64,000 nt of DNA. Source: Macrobrachium rosenbergii (Eukaryota; Arthropoda; Malacostraca; Decapoda; Palaemonidae). Below, one piece after another: positions 23,801 to 34,899 of the stretch. The DNA lies in contig NC_089788.1 in assembly GCF_040412425.1 (NCBI RefSeq), forward strand, positions 67,472,220 through 67,536,219. The letters are read 5' to 3'. The translations under genes and the position numbers were made by a program. Position 1 is the stretch's first letter; every line of letters starts with the position of its first letter. The notes beneath the pieces were generated by a model. It was given only the letters and a program-made list of their open reading frames with translations. It was not told the origin of the DNA and searched no databases.

Positions 23801-26800
23801 CTAAAATTATTCCACAATAATTCCTTCAAACATATAAAAGGCTCAGTAACACTTCCTCAGGTTATCCAGATTGTTTCTCTCTTTTTCAACATTAGGCTGG
23901 CTCCCTAGACAAGAAAAGGCAATTATCACTGCCACATTCAAACTTGAGCTGCTGAATCATGGATAAACCCTTCATGCAGAAAACTTATGCATTTATTGTT
24001 TCATTTACCTACAGAGAAGGCTCATCAGTAATGCACTGAAACCCTTCTCCCCTCCCTTCCCCATAAATACAGTACACTGTGCCTTTCACTTCTATCTTTT
24101 GTGCAGTCTTTCACTTCTTGGAAGTTGAAGCCCTTCCTATCAAATACATTTTTGACATTTCCTTGCCCCTCCCAGGTCTCTCTCTCTTCCTTCCTCTCAA
24201 AACTTCCAAAATGTATACTTTGTACAGTAGAACCTCGGTCCTCGACGCTAATTCGTTCCAGAAGAAGTGTCGAGATTCGATTTTGTCGAATTCTGAGTTA
24301 ATTTCTCCCATGAGAAATAACTGAAAATGGATTAATCCATTCCTGACCACCAGTCGTTACCCCAACCTTGCCTTTTTATACAAAACTTTACACAAATTAC
24401 AATTAAATAAGTTCAGAGTTGAATAACTTACCATATCAGAAGCACTTTTTACATTTTTAAATGCGGCCGTATTACCGATGATATACCGAGCGCCATAGGC
24501 TAGGCTAGGTACTGCAACGGGTACACATGAAAACTGTTGTTAATAATGATAACATTGAAAAACAAGCCAGATTATCACATTAAATTAATAATACAGTATT
24601 TATAAGCCGAATTACTGTATGTCGGCTTATAAATACTATATTATTAATTTAATGTGATAACCTGGCTTGTTTTTCAACAGCAGCAGCAGCAGCAGCAGCA
24701 TGTGTGGGCTTTAAATGCTTTTAAATAAGCATGGGAAGAACGCCAACAACAACGCCAACTAGCGGCAGCCGCCCGAAACTCTTTTTTCTACAAACATCAT
24801 ATGATTCATGGGTCGGATTCCAGTTTGTTGTTTGAGCTCCGACGCAAAATTTACTCAACATTTCGTGTTGAAATCCGATCATGTCGCGTTCTAGTACAGT
24901 TGAGGACCGGGGTTCTACTGTACACCAACTAATCATCTTCCATTCTTTCTTTCCACATGACCTAAACATCTCATAACACTCTTGATTCACCCTTTTACTG
25001 CTCCCTTTACATACCTCCACATTTTTCACCTGTCAGTTCTTATGTCACATATTATAAAAATAGTTCTCTACAGCTTCCACCATTTTATTTTCATTTGCAT
25101 TTAACATCCACACTTATTTTCCATAGCTATTAATTAAGAAAGGAAAGAACACAGGAATGTTCAGAGCAGCAGAAGAGCAGATAGCAGTGATTACCAACTT
25201 GCCAATGCCACACTTAAGATGAAATTGAAAGCCCCCAACAAAAAAAGTTGACAGTCTCGATTTGGAGATGAACATCAAAAGGATTGTGCAACGGAAAGTT
25301 GAAATAGATTTGCTGTTTATGAAAATCATATCCGAAGAGAAACAATTTATGAGGACTAGTTTAACATCAAGAATGTATATCAGTCTGCTTGAAAAGAAAC
25401 ATTGGAATATAGGCTAACAGGACAAAAACCTTAGATATCTTATGATTCCTGGGATACTATAAAAAAAAAAAAATTGACAGAAGCAACAGGTACATGTAGA
25501 CAAATTTCAGGGAGGAGATGAAGAAGCACAGTGTGCTAAGTAATCAAATCTAGATAATGAAGTTAAAGATCAAGAAGAGATAAGAGAGAATAATTGGACA
25601 AACAGACTGAAGTTGAAAGAGCCATGTTTTCAGGGAGTGGTACTGGTGTTATGCTAGCCCTTAAAATTATTAATGAAATGTCTATGGTGAAAAGAAGAAA
25701 ATGCCTGTCAAAAGGGATAGGTCAATAACAAAACCCGAAGAGAAGAACAGTCCTGGGCACAAATTTTTTGTGAGGTCATGAATAGGACATGGGAGAGAAA
25801 GTCTGATTGATATCCTAGAAACTGATGAAGACCTGAATGTGCTTATGAATGAATTCCCAGTTTTTAAAGTTGAATCATTAATAAATAAACTTAAGAGATA
25901 GGAAACACTAGCTTATGTTGGAGTTACTGTAGAGATAATTTCAACTGAAACTGAAATATCACCTAATATGTATTCTACTTAGATTGTTATAGAATATACA
26001 ATGAGGGAACAAAGCTTGATGATTAGAAATTGGAAGTCGTAGCTAAGGTACCAGTGGAAGGTGACCTGAGTGAATGGAGGAACCTGAGACATTGCTCTTA
26101 CATTGGTTATGATGAAAATATTTAGCTTGCCCATTTTCAATAAGCTGGAGACAGAAACTGATAAAAAGCCTAAGAAATGAACTTGCTGGTTTTAGAAAAG
26201 GCAGGAGTTGCACAGGTCAAGTACCTATGTTAAAAAATATCATGTAGCAGTGTATGGAATGTAAAAAAATCCCCTTATGATGGTTTATCTTGATTATGAG
26301 AAGGCATTTTACAGCATCCACAGATTAATCAGCAAAACACCACATGATTTACAAAATTACCTAACAGACTGCATCATCTATCTGGAGATGGGTCTTAAAA
26401 TAAATATTAGAAAGCAGAATAATGAGGAGAAAAATTCCCGAAAGGATGAAATGTCACAGTTTAGGGAATGATGAATAATAAGAAACTTTCAAATATTTAG
26501 GAACAATGACATCTAATAAAGGTTCTCTTCAGTTGAAATTTAGTGAATGACTAATAAGGGCAAATCAAGCAAAGGGTAGGCTTAATAAGACTAGATATCA
26601 AATAGAATGAAACTGTATACAAAAGCAAATTATACATGTCTAGTATAATCTGTGTTGCTGCATGGACATGAATCATGGTAAGACATTGAAACTACTGTAT
26701 ATCCAAAAGATTTAAGAAAAAAGCCTTAAAAATATTAGGAGGTAGATGGAAGGAAAATGTTAGAAATGATACCATTAGGAAAATTAATGAAGTTCCATAT

Positions 26801-29800
26801 GTATACAAAAAAAATGATGAAAGGGAGATGGAGACAGCTTTAGACATGCTCTTTGCATGACCTCTGGGAGAATTGACTGTAATAATGTCACCTTGGCTCC
26901 TCTGGGCAGCAGAAAAGTTGCAAGACCCAGACCTGCTTGGATGGAAACTGTGAGGAGGAAGCTGGTGATGAGTGGATTTATATGGAAAATAAAGTACAGA
27001 AAAGACAAGATTGGTGGAATTTCACAGAGGCCCTTTGTGTCAAGTGGTGCTGGAGACAAGGATGATGATGATGATGATGCTTTTGTATGAATTATTGATA
27101 TTATATACACTTTTCATGATAATGCACTGCGCAGTAATGATTATTTTTTCTTTAATTATGTCACTTTTATACTTCATTTACAGAAAGAAGCAGAGGAAGA
27201 ATCACCAAATGAGAAAACTGGAAACAGCAGGTACTTTACAAAAAATTCAGATGTTAACTATTGGTTTCTAAAATGCAGATACAAAGATGAAACGGATTTT
27301 AATTATATTTTAAAATTTAAATCAAACTAATGTTCAAGTATTCAAATCTTCCTGCATTGTGGAGTAGAGATAATCAACACACACACACGTTAGCCTTCAG
27401 TATAGCACATGACCATACCTGAAGAATCATATACACGTACCAGTATTATAAAAAATATCGTCAGTGTCGAAACTTGTCAAGATATATAATGGAAAGTAAT
27501 GAATCAAGATATACAATGGGAAGTAATGAAAGTGTAGACAATAATTCACAGTTCTAGCAAGGGGGACCATGTAACATATGTTTAATACACCACAAGCTGA
27601 TATAGTATTATGAAAGTGACCTTGTAAACCTTCAGGAAAAGACTATTTCATTTCTTGTAAATCATGTTAAGATAATCATGAATAACAGATAAGCCCAGAA
27701 AACACTCTTGCAGTAATCATAACAGCTTAACTGATCAAGAAAAGATAAAAAGTATAATAGATATTGAATTGTGATAGCCAGTATGCCAGTTGGAAGCACT
27801 AAAATATCTATGATGCTCTTTTTTATCTAACTAATCTTAGTAATAGATGTAAGTCCAGATTTGTACAGGTTGATTTTAGTGCTGTCTTAGATTTAATTAA
27901 CCATAAAGAATGCTTTTATGAACATTGTAGAATAAAGAACATAGTTACTGACTGTTTTGTATTTTAAGCAATAGTGTTTTACAAGCCTAAGACCTACTGG
28001 CATTCCACAAAGTAGTGTTTTAGGACCTTTTTTTTGTTTCGTGTTTACTGGTGATATGATTATTGATCTACAAAGTACAGTAGTGTAATATGTGGACAGT
28101 GCTACCTATACTGCATGTTGAATGAAGTTGCTGTTGGTCTTAATAGAGATCAAGATGTGGAAAGGATCAGGAAGTGGGGCATAAGCTGAACTCCAGCAAA
28201 ACTAAGATTTTATTGACCAACCAATTTCACAGTGGTCTTGATCCACAATTAGCTTTGCCTATGTAAAACTTTCTTTATGATTCTGAATACTGAACAACAT
28301 TTGGTCTTAACCCGGACTAGAAGCTTTCTTTTTCACACCACTAAGAAATATGTTATTTAATGTGGCCAGGAAACTAGGTGTGTTGTTTATAAGGCTTCCT
28401 GTTTCTACAGAGATACTGATACTGGTGTCACATACCCGAGTTTTTCTCTTCTATCCTTTTTGGCATTCTACTTTTTTGTCTCAGTGTCCTTGGTCTCCTT
28501 GGATCTGTATCCTTCAGGAAAGTTTGTTTTATGTGGTGGTTTTTTTTATTCCCAATGATTGATGATGATATAGATCATCACAGAAAGGTATGCTGTTTAA
28601 TTGTCTTCCTTCTCTATATCAAGAGAAAACTACCGTAAGTGTCTTGAGTATGAGCATTCATATAACTAATGTGTGTTACTCCTGTTGTTTTTGTTCTCAA
28701 CAGATATGCTTATCAAGATTATTGTTTACGGATGAATATTAGTTATAATAAAAACCATTATCATTGGTCAGCCATGTGTTTGTGTGTTACAATTTTTGAC
28801 TCAGTGGCTTGATTAAACTACTTTATTAAATAACAGTGATATTAGTTATCATTATACTGTAGTGCTTAACACACCTTAATGGATCTCATTCAGCAGAGTC
28901 AGGCATAAAGTGTTGTTACCCAAACTTACTATGCATGATTTCATTCCCTTCTATAAATTCACCTCCAGTCTTTTGTCTCAGCACTCTTTTTTTCCTAATG
29001 GCTTAATATCTACTGCCTTCATTTCTAGTACTGTTACCCCCTGGGTTCTGTTCTCCTTCTCACTCATTATTACAGACCATTACCAGTCTTCTCCTAGTTA
29101 TGCTTTTGCTGATGATTCAACAGTATGTTTATCTCAGTTCGCTTCACAGCTGTCCTCTATTGTTCCCACTCTATTATAACTCTGATCTTTATAAATATCA
29201 TCAGTCTACTCTGTTATTCAGTTCTCTGATTATTCAACCTTTCTTCCCCCCAGAACATTTTGTGTTTCAGGTTATGGTACTTCTAAGTTTCTTTGGAGAG
29301 ATCAAATGGTATAAATTGCTAATTATACTTTTAAGAGACTGTTTTATTTGTATGTTGTAAATTCTTTTCTTCATCACAGTTATGTTAGCATGGTATTAGC
29401 TCTCATAGTTGAGGTGGTTCTTTCTGTCTTCTATCTTTACTGTTTCAAATCAAAGGTATTTTGGATAATCCATGCCCCCGTACCCCATAGTATATCTTGT
29501 AGGCACACTGTAGATAACTAAAAGATCTTGGTAGTAACCCTATTATACCCAGCTGCATTGCTGTCACTTATAACTTTTCATCTGAGACCTTTTGTTTCTT
29601 TCCATCTAGCTGTCCAACTTCTTCAACTTTACGTTACTCCAATTTTCATTTCTCAGTCAAGATAAATCTTTTGAACAAGCCATATGAGATTCTCAGGATA
29701 ATGAAATACTTTATGTTTAGTAAAAAGAAAAATCACCTGTGTAGATCCCCTTTTTTTCTGTTTCAAGTGACCTGCATGTATTTTCTTTAGTTACTGTTTT

Positions 29801-32505
29801 AGCTACAGTTCTTAGGGGCTAAGATGAGTTCTTTTGCCTCGTAAGTGGACTCATAATACCTATTAGACAACCACTTCCAACACTGATTCTGGAAATAAAA
29901 TTCTATTCTTTTCCATGCTCCCATCGGGCATGGGCCAAATGGGGCATTATCAGCTTATTCTTTTCAAAGAATACCAGTATTGGTACATATCAGTAATTTG
30001 TGAAAAATTCAATGAAAATTTAATAATTGAAAAAATGTCTTTCATATTTCAGTAGGTTTGGAGAAGCCATCTCTCCCCAGACATGCCCCCTCTTTGAAGA
30101 CGAAGAAGAGGAGGAGGAGGAGGCAGACGAAACAAGTAGATCTTTGAAGCCTGATGATCCTTATTATGAAGTGAAGATGGAAACTTTAGTCAAAAAGGTA
30201 ATAAACACTTAATTAATTGATTTTCAGAGTAATTAAACTCTGCAGTACGAGATAATCGCTCTCTTAATGAAAATTTAATCCATTTATCAATCTGTACAAA
30301 AATAAATATGTTTTGGATAGCAGGTTTTCTCAGTTTTCATTTGTAACATTTTTTTTTAGTTTTCTCTCACCTAACCACAGAATTTTGGGCATTCCTTTCA
30401 GTGAAGAGTTATTTTCACACAGCTCTAGTGAATTACTAACAGGTTTCTTTTTAGAATTCAAGTTTTTGAATTAGTGTTCAGTGTTCTCTTTTTTGAGTAA
30501 AAGTTTTCTTTCAAGGACAGTTCTGCAGTTCTGAAATTACTAAAACCTCTTTTCAGGTTTCCTCGCTATGTAGAATAATCAAGTTTCAAAGAAAAATCTT
30601 TCTGTTTCACTTTTGGAGCTCATTATGTCAGTTTCTGCCAGGTTTTCATCTCTTGGAAGAATGTTATGTTCTTACTTGTTTTCATCTGTTAGAATGTCAA
30701 CAGAATATTCTAAGAACTGGAAATTTGGATTTAATAAAATTTGGAAGGTATATGTATTAGGAAACATCAAAAGGATTGACTATTAAAGAATTATGATCTG
30801 TTCCCACGGAATGCAAATGCAACACAGTTTTTCTTTGAAACTGGAAAATTTTGAGAAGAAAGTAAACTTTCATTAAATTTTGTTCATTGGTTCTTGTGGT
30901 AACCTGTTAACTAAAACACACACACACACAATATGCTTCATAGTCTACTGCACACTTCAGTACTTATTGAAAGTGACTTTCTAAGTCAATGCTAATTCCA
31001 TATTGTTCTTGACAGTTTTACAAAATTCACTCATCTAATCACATATTTACCCCAATATACCATAAGCCAAAATTATGAGTTTTTGTAGTGTTTCATATAA
31101 AAAATGTTTAATATTCTGAGGTGTGTAGTCACTGTACAAATGTTCTCTGCACTATTTTATTTTAGGCCCTAGCTGGGGTACTTCTTGTCCTTACTTTTCA
31201 TCTCGTCTATATATTCTCCTTGCTCTCTTATAACTTAACTATGGTCATGCTCTGATTTTGTCACTTATTGTAAACATATCTTTGTGAATGACAAATTCGA
31301 CTAAAAATTTGATGCAATGGTATGGTTAAGTTTCTCTATAATAATAATAATAAGTGGTACATGTATACCACAAAACATGTTGGTGATATAAGAAAGGGTC
31401 TAACTGGTAAGTCCTGACCCCAGGGATATTAGACACCAGCACTGTTCTGAAGTTTGGAACAAGGTATCTTCATTTTGCATACTTTTATAGGGGTCACTGG
31501 TGACAGAGGCTGCCCCCAAGGCATGAAGAGTCTGTATGAGGATAATAACAAGTATTGTATTCCACATAAAAAATGAGTGATATAAGAGGTCAAAATGGCA
31601 AGTCTTGACCCAAGGGACATTAAATACTGTCGTGAAGCCCAGAACGAAGTATTTTCCTTCTACATACCTACTTAGGGACTAGTGGTGAGAGAGGCTGGCA
31701 TCAGCCAGGATGACAGCAAATATAAACATGTGGTTCATTACCTGCAGATTGTCATTATTGCACAGAAAAAATAATTATGTGGCTACACATTGTACTGTAT
31801 GGAGTAAGATGATAATAATGAAATAGAGTTCCACTTAATCCATACTGCAGTTGACTCCAACAAGTCTGAAAGTTTGTGTACCATACCCTAGCAAAAAACT
31901 TGACAGCAGATCCAGTTTTATGTATAACATGGTAGCTTATGAAACAGTTTTCAGTTTACCTGAGTAACCAAATATACAGGCAGCAATGATAAATATTGTT
32001 AATTACTATAGTCAATTTTAGTTTCCAAAAATAAACACTTGTAGGCAGTTAATTTATTCATTTATAAATTTGCTGAATGTTATTTATAATGCTCAAACAT
32101 TGCCTTTCACAGAACAGAGTAGTTTACACAACTGATCCACTGTACGTTAATTACAGAATACCCACATCATATTTTGACATATTATAAGGCTTAGGTTACC
32201 TTTTCCCCTATTCGAGAATTGCTGTCGTAAAATATGTGGCATTAAAATACTGTTATTGTTGTGGTGGATTACTTGACACAATACGAATGTCAGAAGGTTT
32301 AAAAGTTGAATGTTTGCAGATAATGTCTGGACTTAATTCCTTATTCCCTACCCACTGCACTATGCAACACACCCATATGGTTGGCAGAAATAAGTTGTTT
32401 GTTTTATTTGTTGAAGCTTGAACCTAAGTTAATTAACTGCATTCTTCATTACTATCTACATATTTGGCATTTAAATAATACTGGCAACTGTCTCCTGAGC
32501 TATCA

Positions 32506-32545
<40 letters not shown>

Positions 32546-33599
32546 TCTGGATATCTCTATGTCTGCTATTAGACAACAAATCCTTTACTTTATCAAGCAG
32601 GCTAATCCTGACTCAGTCCCAAGAGTTCATGATATTAGAGCTGTGCCACCTCCATTAACTACTTCCATTACATGAATTTCACGGATCTTACCAAATACAC
32701 TGGTTGGAAGTCACCCTTGGTTTTCAAACGTCACTATTTGAAATTTAGAAGCTCTTAAATTCTCAGCAGTCGCGGCAGGGAACGTTGTCCCTCCCTCTGG
32801 TTCCCTTTCTGATTCCTAGTCAATTCTTTCTCCACTGCCTCAGTTATCCCCTTACAGTCATTTCAGTCAGGCGTGCCTTGTCTTTCTAACCTGACCGTGT
32901 TATCGGTATTTTTGTCTAATTGACACATTTATGTTATAATGTTTTCAATTTTGTATAGTTATTTTGTTTAAGTATATTTTTTTTATATTGTCATGTTAAT
33001 TTTAAGCTCCCATCAGTTTCATTTGTACATTATTGTTATTATTGCTAGCAATTAAAAATTTTTTTTGGTGGACCTTTGGTCTTCTGTTACCCTTACTTTT
33101 TGTTATCTCTTACAGTTTAAGAATGATATTTATTTCTCTGTTAATTTTCACCGGCTGACACGGGACCCGATCCAGAAAAGGGATTTTGACAAAGGAAAAA
33201 TCTATTTCTGGAGAGGGGACTGTGTCACCCGGTGACCCACCTCTGTCATGTGTCGTGTCCCCCCCATAGTAAACATCATTCTGGTGGGGTGATGCTTTCA
33301 TGGAATGCGACTAGCGGTGATTTGTTACTGTCCGCGAGTGGTGCATGGGTTTGTAACGGCACCTCTCTGTGGGACTTTTGACTTTGGGATCTCTATAGGA
33401 TAAGGTTCCATGTTTTTATAGTTTACCCTTTTCCATACACGACTCCATCTAATGGAGCTCGCTCTGGGGTAGTAACTCCAGCATTTCATTTAGCTTTCTC
33501 TGGTATCTAGCAACGGAATTACCTAGAAATAAGTGCTGAATGGACTTTTGGGTGACACGGTCCCCTCTCCAGAAATAGATTTTTCCTTTGTCAAAATCC

Positions 33600-33660
<61 letters not shown>

Positions 33661-34791
33661 AAGATGAACCCTATTCATATGGAACAGGCTTCCAAAGAAT
33701 ATGGTGTTCATTAGGGAGAAGTAAGAGGAGGCAAAGGGAAATATAGAAAGAAGAGATCTCACTTAAAAAAGAAAAAATAAATAGATAAAAATGTATTAAA
33801 ATGCAATGGAAAGTATGTTAGGGTAGCAACGCATTGCATCCTTGCTTGAAATTTTGAAGTTCCAATTGCACGACATCCTCTGGGAGACTGTTCCACAGTC
33901 TGATGGTGTGAGGAATAAAGGACCTCTGGAGCTGAGAAGTTTGACAGCAAGGCACATTTACTGCATATTGGTGCTGCTGTTCAGCAAATCTGGTTGCTCT
34001 AAGGGGATCAGGGATCAACTGAGAAGTGAAAGATCTGTAAAAATAGAATTTACGAAAAATTGACAAACAAGAGACCATCTGTCAATGGTCCAAGTCATAA
34101 CTGCTAATATTAGGTAACAAAAACCTACCACCACAAACAACTATGTCTAAAAGAGATAAATCTCTGGCAAAAGCAGACATCCATACATATTAACCAAAAC
34201 TGTTCCCAGGGTATGATAATGAAACTCTGAGACTTAGTAGCTGTGAATACAGTGATGAGGGTTGTGACTGTGGAGTGTTTGTTTGCTGAATACCTGCTTA
34301 AGCAAATGAAGCAATGGGTGTAAATGCAGGTGAGACCTGCCCCAAGAGGGAGAGTGCCAAATCGCTCACATCAAATCAAATGTTCTGATTACTGAACTCT
34401 GTTCTCTGCCTGTGATCAGCTTTATTTATGAATCAGTTTCTGTGAGTTTCTTCAGTCTTTAACATTATAATTTAATATTCTATCATGTCACCATGTTTGT
34501 CAGTACTGTAGACCTGCAGACTGAGAAAGTTTTTCAAGCAGTGTTTTATCGTATGATTATATCCTGTATTATTTTATTACAAGTAGTATACAGTATTACT
34601 ACTGTTTCAGAATTCTTTGTGTTGCTTTAATTGCTCTAATAAGCTTTATTATCTCTCCTTTACAGATAAAAGCAAAACAACTAGAAATAATCCCACAAGT
34701 TTCTTCAGTACCTGGTTTTAATCCGTTAGAAATCCCTGCTGAACTTTTAGTGAAACCAGCAGGTACTGCTTTAGAACCTCACATGTCTTGA
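17099..34791 (+). CDS. SNAPC2: snRNA-activating protein complex subunit 2-like
   Basis: Seven coding exons join in phase: 17099-17260, 17967-18134, 20898-20977, 22907-23069, 27184-27230, 30053-30197 and 34666-34791, giving 296 residues (human about 334). SNAPc binds the proximal sequence element and starts snRNA transcription by RNA polymerases II and III in the nucleus. Residues 10-54 form a Myb/SANT-like helix bundle (KWDLLEALYKHG...IEQTLKRFRFRAKR), as at the SNAPC2 N-terminus. Exon 2 has the LNQWHKVTENLHQL helix. The exon 3/4 junction encodes EIYMYLSQI, corresponding to the human KIYKYLSS region, followed by an LSPGSAAKVLEMLD helix. Residues 222-233 are an acidic Glu run. The C-terminus carries FNPLEIPAELL (273-283), matching the vertebrate LNP-x2-VPLELL end. 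Overall identity is low, so the call rests on motif order. Exon 5 (47 bp) is the least certain. Introns are filled with transposon relics. Confidence 0.88.
17721..17804. repeat. (CT)n microsatellite in SNAPC2 intron 1
   Basis: Forty-two uninterrupted CT units lie 160 bp before the exon 2 acceptor. The reverse strand reads as a false Arg-Glu open frame. Confidence 0.99.
19767..19932. mobile_element. short Tigger-like MITE, SNAPC2 intron 2
   Basis: The left end (GGCAGCTCCAACTTACGGCG) and the inverted right end (ATGCAGTCCCCGCGTTACGA) are recognisably related terminal inverted repeats. Internal sequence repeats the word CTTACGGC/TTACGGC. It is about 165 bp with no coding capacity. The right end GGGGACTGCATG resembles that of the element 77 bp downstream. 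Confidence 0.6.
20009..20321. mobile_element. Tigger/pogo-like MITE, SNAPC2 intron 2
   Basis: The left terminus CAGGCAGTCCTCGGTTATTG and the inverted right terminus CAGGCAGTCCCCGGTTAATG differ at two positions and stay similar for about 26 bp. The 3' flank is TA; the 5' flank is GA, so a TA target duplication may have decayed. The 310-bp interior is rich in CGGC/GCCG words and includes the near-palindrome TTATCGGCACCGATAA, so the whole can fold. There is no transposase. CAG-ended termini with TA targets are typical of pogo/Tigger elements. Confidence 0.8.
24225..24920. mobile_element. Tigger/pogo-like MITE with TA target duplication
   Basis: Left end CAGTAGAACCTCGGTCCTCG and inverted right end CAGTAGAACCCCGGTCCTCA are near-identical terminal repeats, each flanked by TA (24223-24224 and 24921-24922). 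The 696-bp element has no transposase frame. It contains a 123-bp palindrome (24555-24677) followed by a (CAG)n run to about 24700. CAG termini and the TA target point to the pogo/Tigger group of the Tc1-mariner superfamily. Confidence 0.85.
24555..24677. repeat. 123-bp near-perfect palindrome inside the MITE
   Basis: The arm starting TTGAAAAACAAGCCAG at 24555 runs to ATTTATAAGCCGA near 24611. It returns in inverted form from TCGGCTTATAAAT near 24623 to CTGGCTTGTTTTTCAA at 24677, with only a few mismatches and an 11-bp loop. It may be a separate fold-back insertion or an internal cruciform of the host element. Confidence 0.9.
25640..27085 (+). mobile_element. decayed RTE/jockey-like LINE with (GAT)n tail
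   Basis: Blocks in order are VVAKVPVEGDLSEWRNLRHC (about 26035), the K-L-P-K-K-G-D-L-T block; LAGFRKGRSCTGQV (about 26182; read as LVLEKAGVAQV in the adjacent frame); MMVYLDYEKAFYSIHR (26277), the reverse transcriptase A block; MGLKINIRKQN (about 26388); FKYLGTMTSNKGSLQ (about 26490) and RANQAKGRLNK (about 26559); and MTSGRIDCNN with RPRPAWMETVRRKL (26857-26970), the G-R-P-R-x-x-W tail. It ends in a (GAT)n run at 27060-27080. Stops and frameshifts abound. It lies in SNAPC2 intron 4, sense orientation, ending about 100 bp before exon 5. Confidence 0.8.
27850..28570 (+). mobile_element. decayed LINE reverse transcriptase fragment, SNAPC2 intron 5
   Basis: FVQVDFSAVLDLINHKE (about 27868) matches the D-F-S-A-A-F-D-x-V-N-H block. 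TGIPQSSVLGPFF (about 27990) matches G-V-P-Q-G-S-V-L-G-P. A YVDSAT block (about 28090) stands for the YADD site. LNRDQDVERIRKWG and NVARKLGVLF (about 28140-28390) follow. Several frame changes show it is inactive. Confidence 0.75.
28890..29700 (+). mobile_element. second decayed LINE fragment, SNAPC2 intron 5
   Basis: SYAFADDSTVCLSQFASQLSS (about 29094) matches the Y-A-D-D-S-T-x-x-x-S block of another LINE family. NSDLYKYHQ follows in the next frame. The tail to 29690 is pyrimidine-rich and only weakly coding-like. It is separate from the fragment at 27850-28570, because each has its own active-site block. Confidence 0.55.
31355..31735. repeat. diverged tandem duplication, about 194-bp unit, SNAPC2 intron 6
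   Basis: GTGATATAAGA at 31384 and 31578 begins paired segments sharing TGACCC, AGGGA, CATAC and GAGAGGCTG/CAGAGGCTG words in register at an offset of 194 bp. The copies are substantially diverged. Confidence 0.7.
32503..32546. repeat. (TTA)n microsatellite
   Basis: About 14 ATT units lie just before the tyrosine-recombinase relic. Confidence 0.97.
32573..32830 (+). mobile_element. tyrosine-recombinase relic (DIRS-like retroelement C-terminus)
   Basis: ANPDSVPRVHDIRA (about 32602) carries the H-x-x-R catalytic block. In the next frame MNFTDLTKYTGWKSPLVFKRHYLK (32670-32745; read as two parts, MNFTDLTKYTGWKS and PLVFKRHYLK) has the G-W-K/R-S...R-H-Y block that ends in the nucleophilic tyrosine. 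A third frame gives FSAVAAGNVVPPS. Two frameshifts inactivate it. The order and spacing match tyrosine recombinases of DIRS-type elements; assignment to DIRS rather than another recombinase element is inference. Confidence 0.6.
33151..33606. mobile_element. hairpin MITE, SNAPC2 intron 6
   Basis: AAGGGATTTTGACAAAGG at 33178 begins an arm of about 54 bp running through AAAAATCTATTTCTGGAGAG to GTGTCACCC at 33230. Its inverted partner runs from GGGTGACACGGTCCCCTCTC (33550) to CAAAATCCTTTTTT (33606). The left arm also folds on itself: CCGGCTGACAC (33151) pairs with GTGTCACCCGG (33223). The 300-bp interior has no coding potential. Confidence 0.85.
33603..34085 (-). mobile_element. LINE 3' end with (TAA)n tail
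   Basis: The minus strand encodes an uninterrupted 86-codon stretch (33818-34078) containing HQYAVNVPCCQTSQLQRSF and IPHTIRLWNSLPEDVVQLE. The R-x-W-N-x-L-P-x-x-V block, followed by a F-K-x-x-x-N-x-L end, is the usual C-terminus of jockey/CR1-type LINE polyproteins. A 160-bp 3' UTR follows and ends in GGTTCATCTTCTGAA plus about 18 TAA units (33603-33657), the expected LINE tail. Only the 3' end was copied, as in 5'-truncated insertions. Confidence 0.85.
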
Positions 34792-34891
34792 AAACCTAAT
34801 TTGTTGCTTCAAACTTTTCAAAAGGTTGACTGAATTTCAATTTCTTTGAGATGAATACTATTATACTTGTCTTACAAATGTATCAAGAAAA

Positions 34892-34897
34892 ATTAAA
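34892..34897 (+). promoter_or_regulatory. possible SNAPC2 polyadenylation signal
   Basis: ATTAAA, the commonest variant hexamer, occurs 101 bp after the SNAPC2 stop. No AATAAA lies nearer. Confidence 0.35.
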
Positions 34898-34899
34898 CA

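Larger units (their letters stand above)
23990..25110 (-). mobile_element. decayed LINE C-terminal region, split by a MITE
   Basis: On the minus strand, sequence right of the MITE (24925-25110) reads RVNQECYEMFRSCGKKEWKM, a degraded R-V-R-N-E...GHVER block. Sequence left of it (about 24060-24220) reads FERKEERE and then DRKGFNFQEVKDCTKDRSER, matching the G-R-P-x-x-x-W...DR-x-x-W segment at the C-terminus of LINE polyproteins. The two halves are in the expected order once the element at 24225-24920 is set aside, showing the MITE inserted into an existing LINE copy. Confidence 0.7.

Noticed and set aside
26857..27090. 77-codon frame ending in an Asp run as a separate small gene
   Set aside because: It is the C-terminal tail (R-P-R-x-x-W block) and GAT tail of the LINE relic beginning near 25640.
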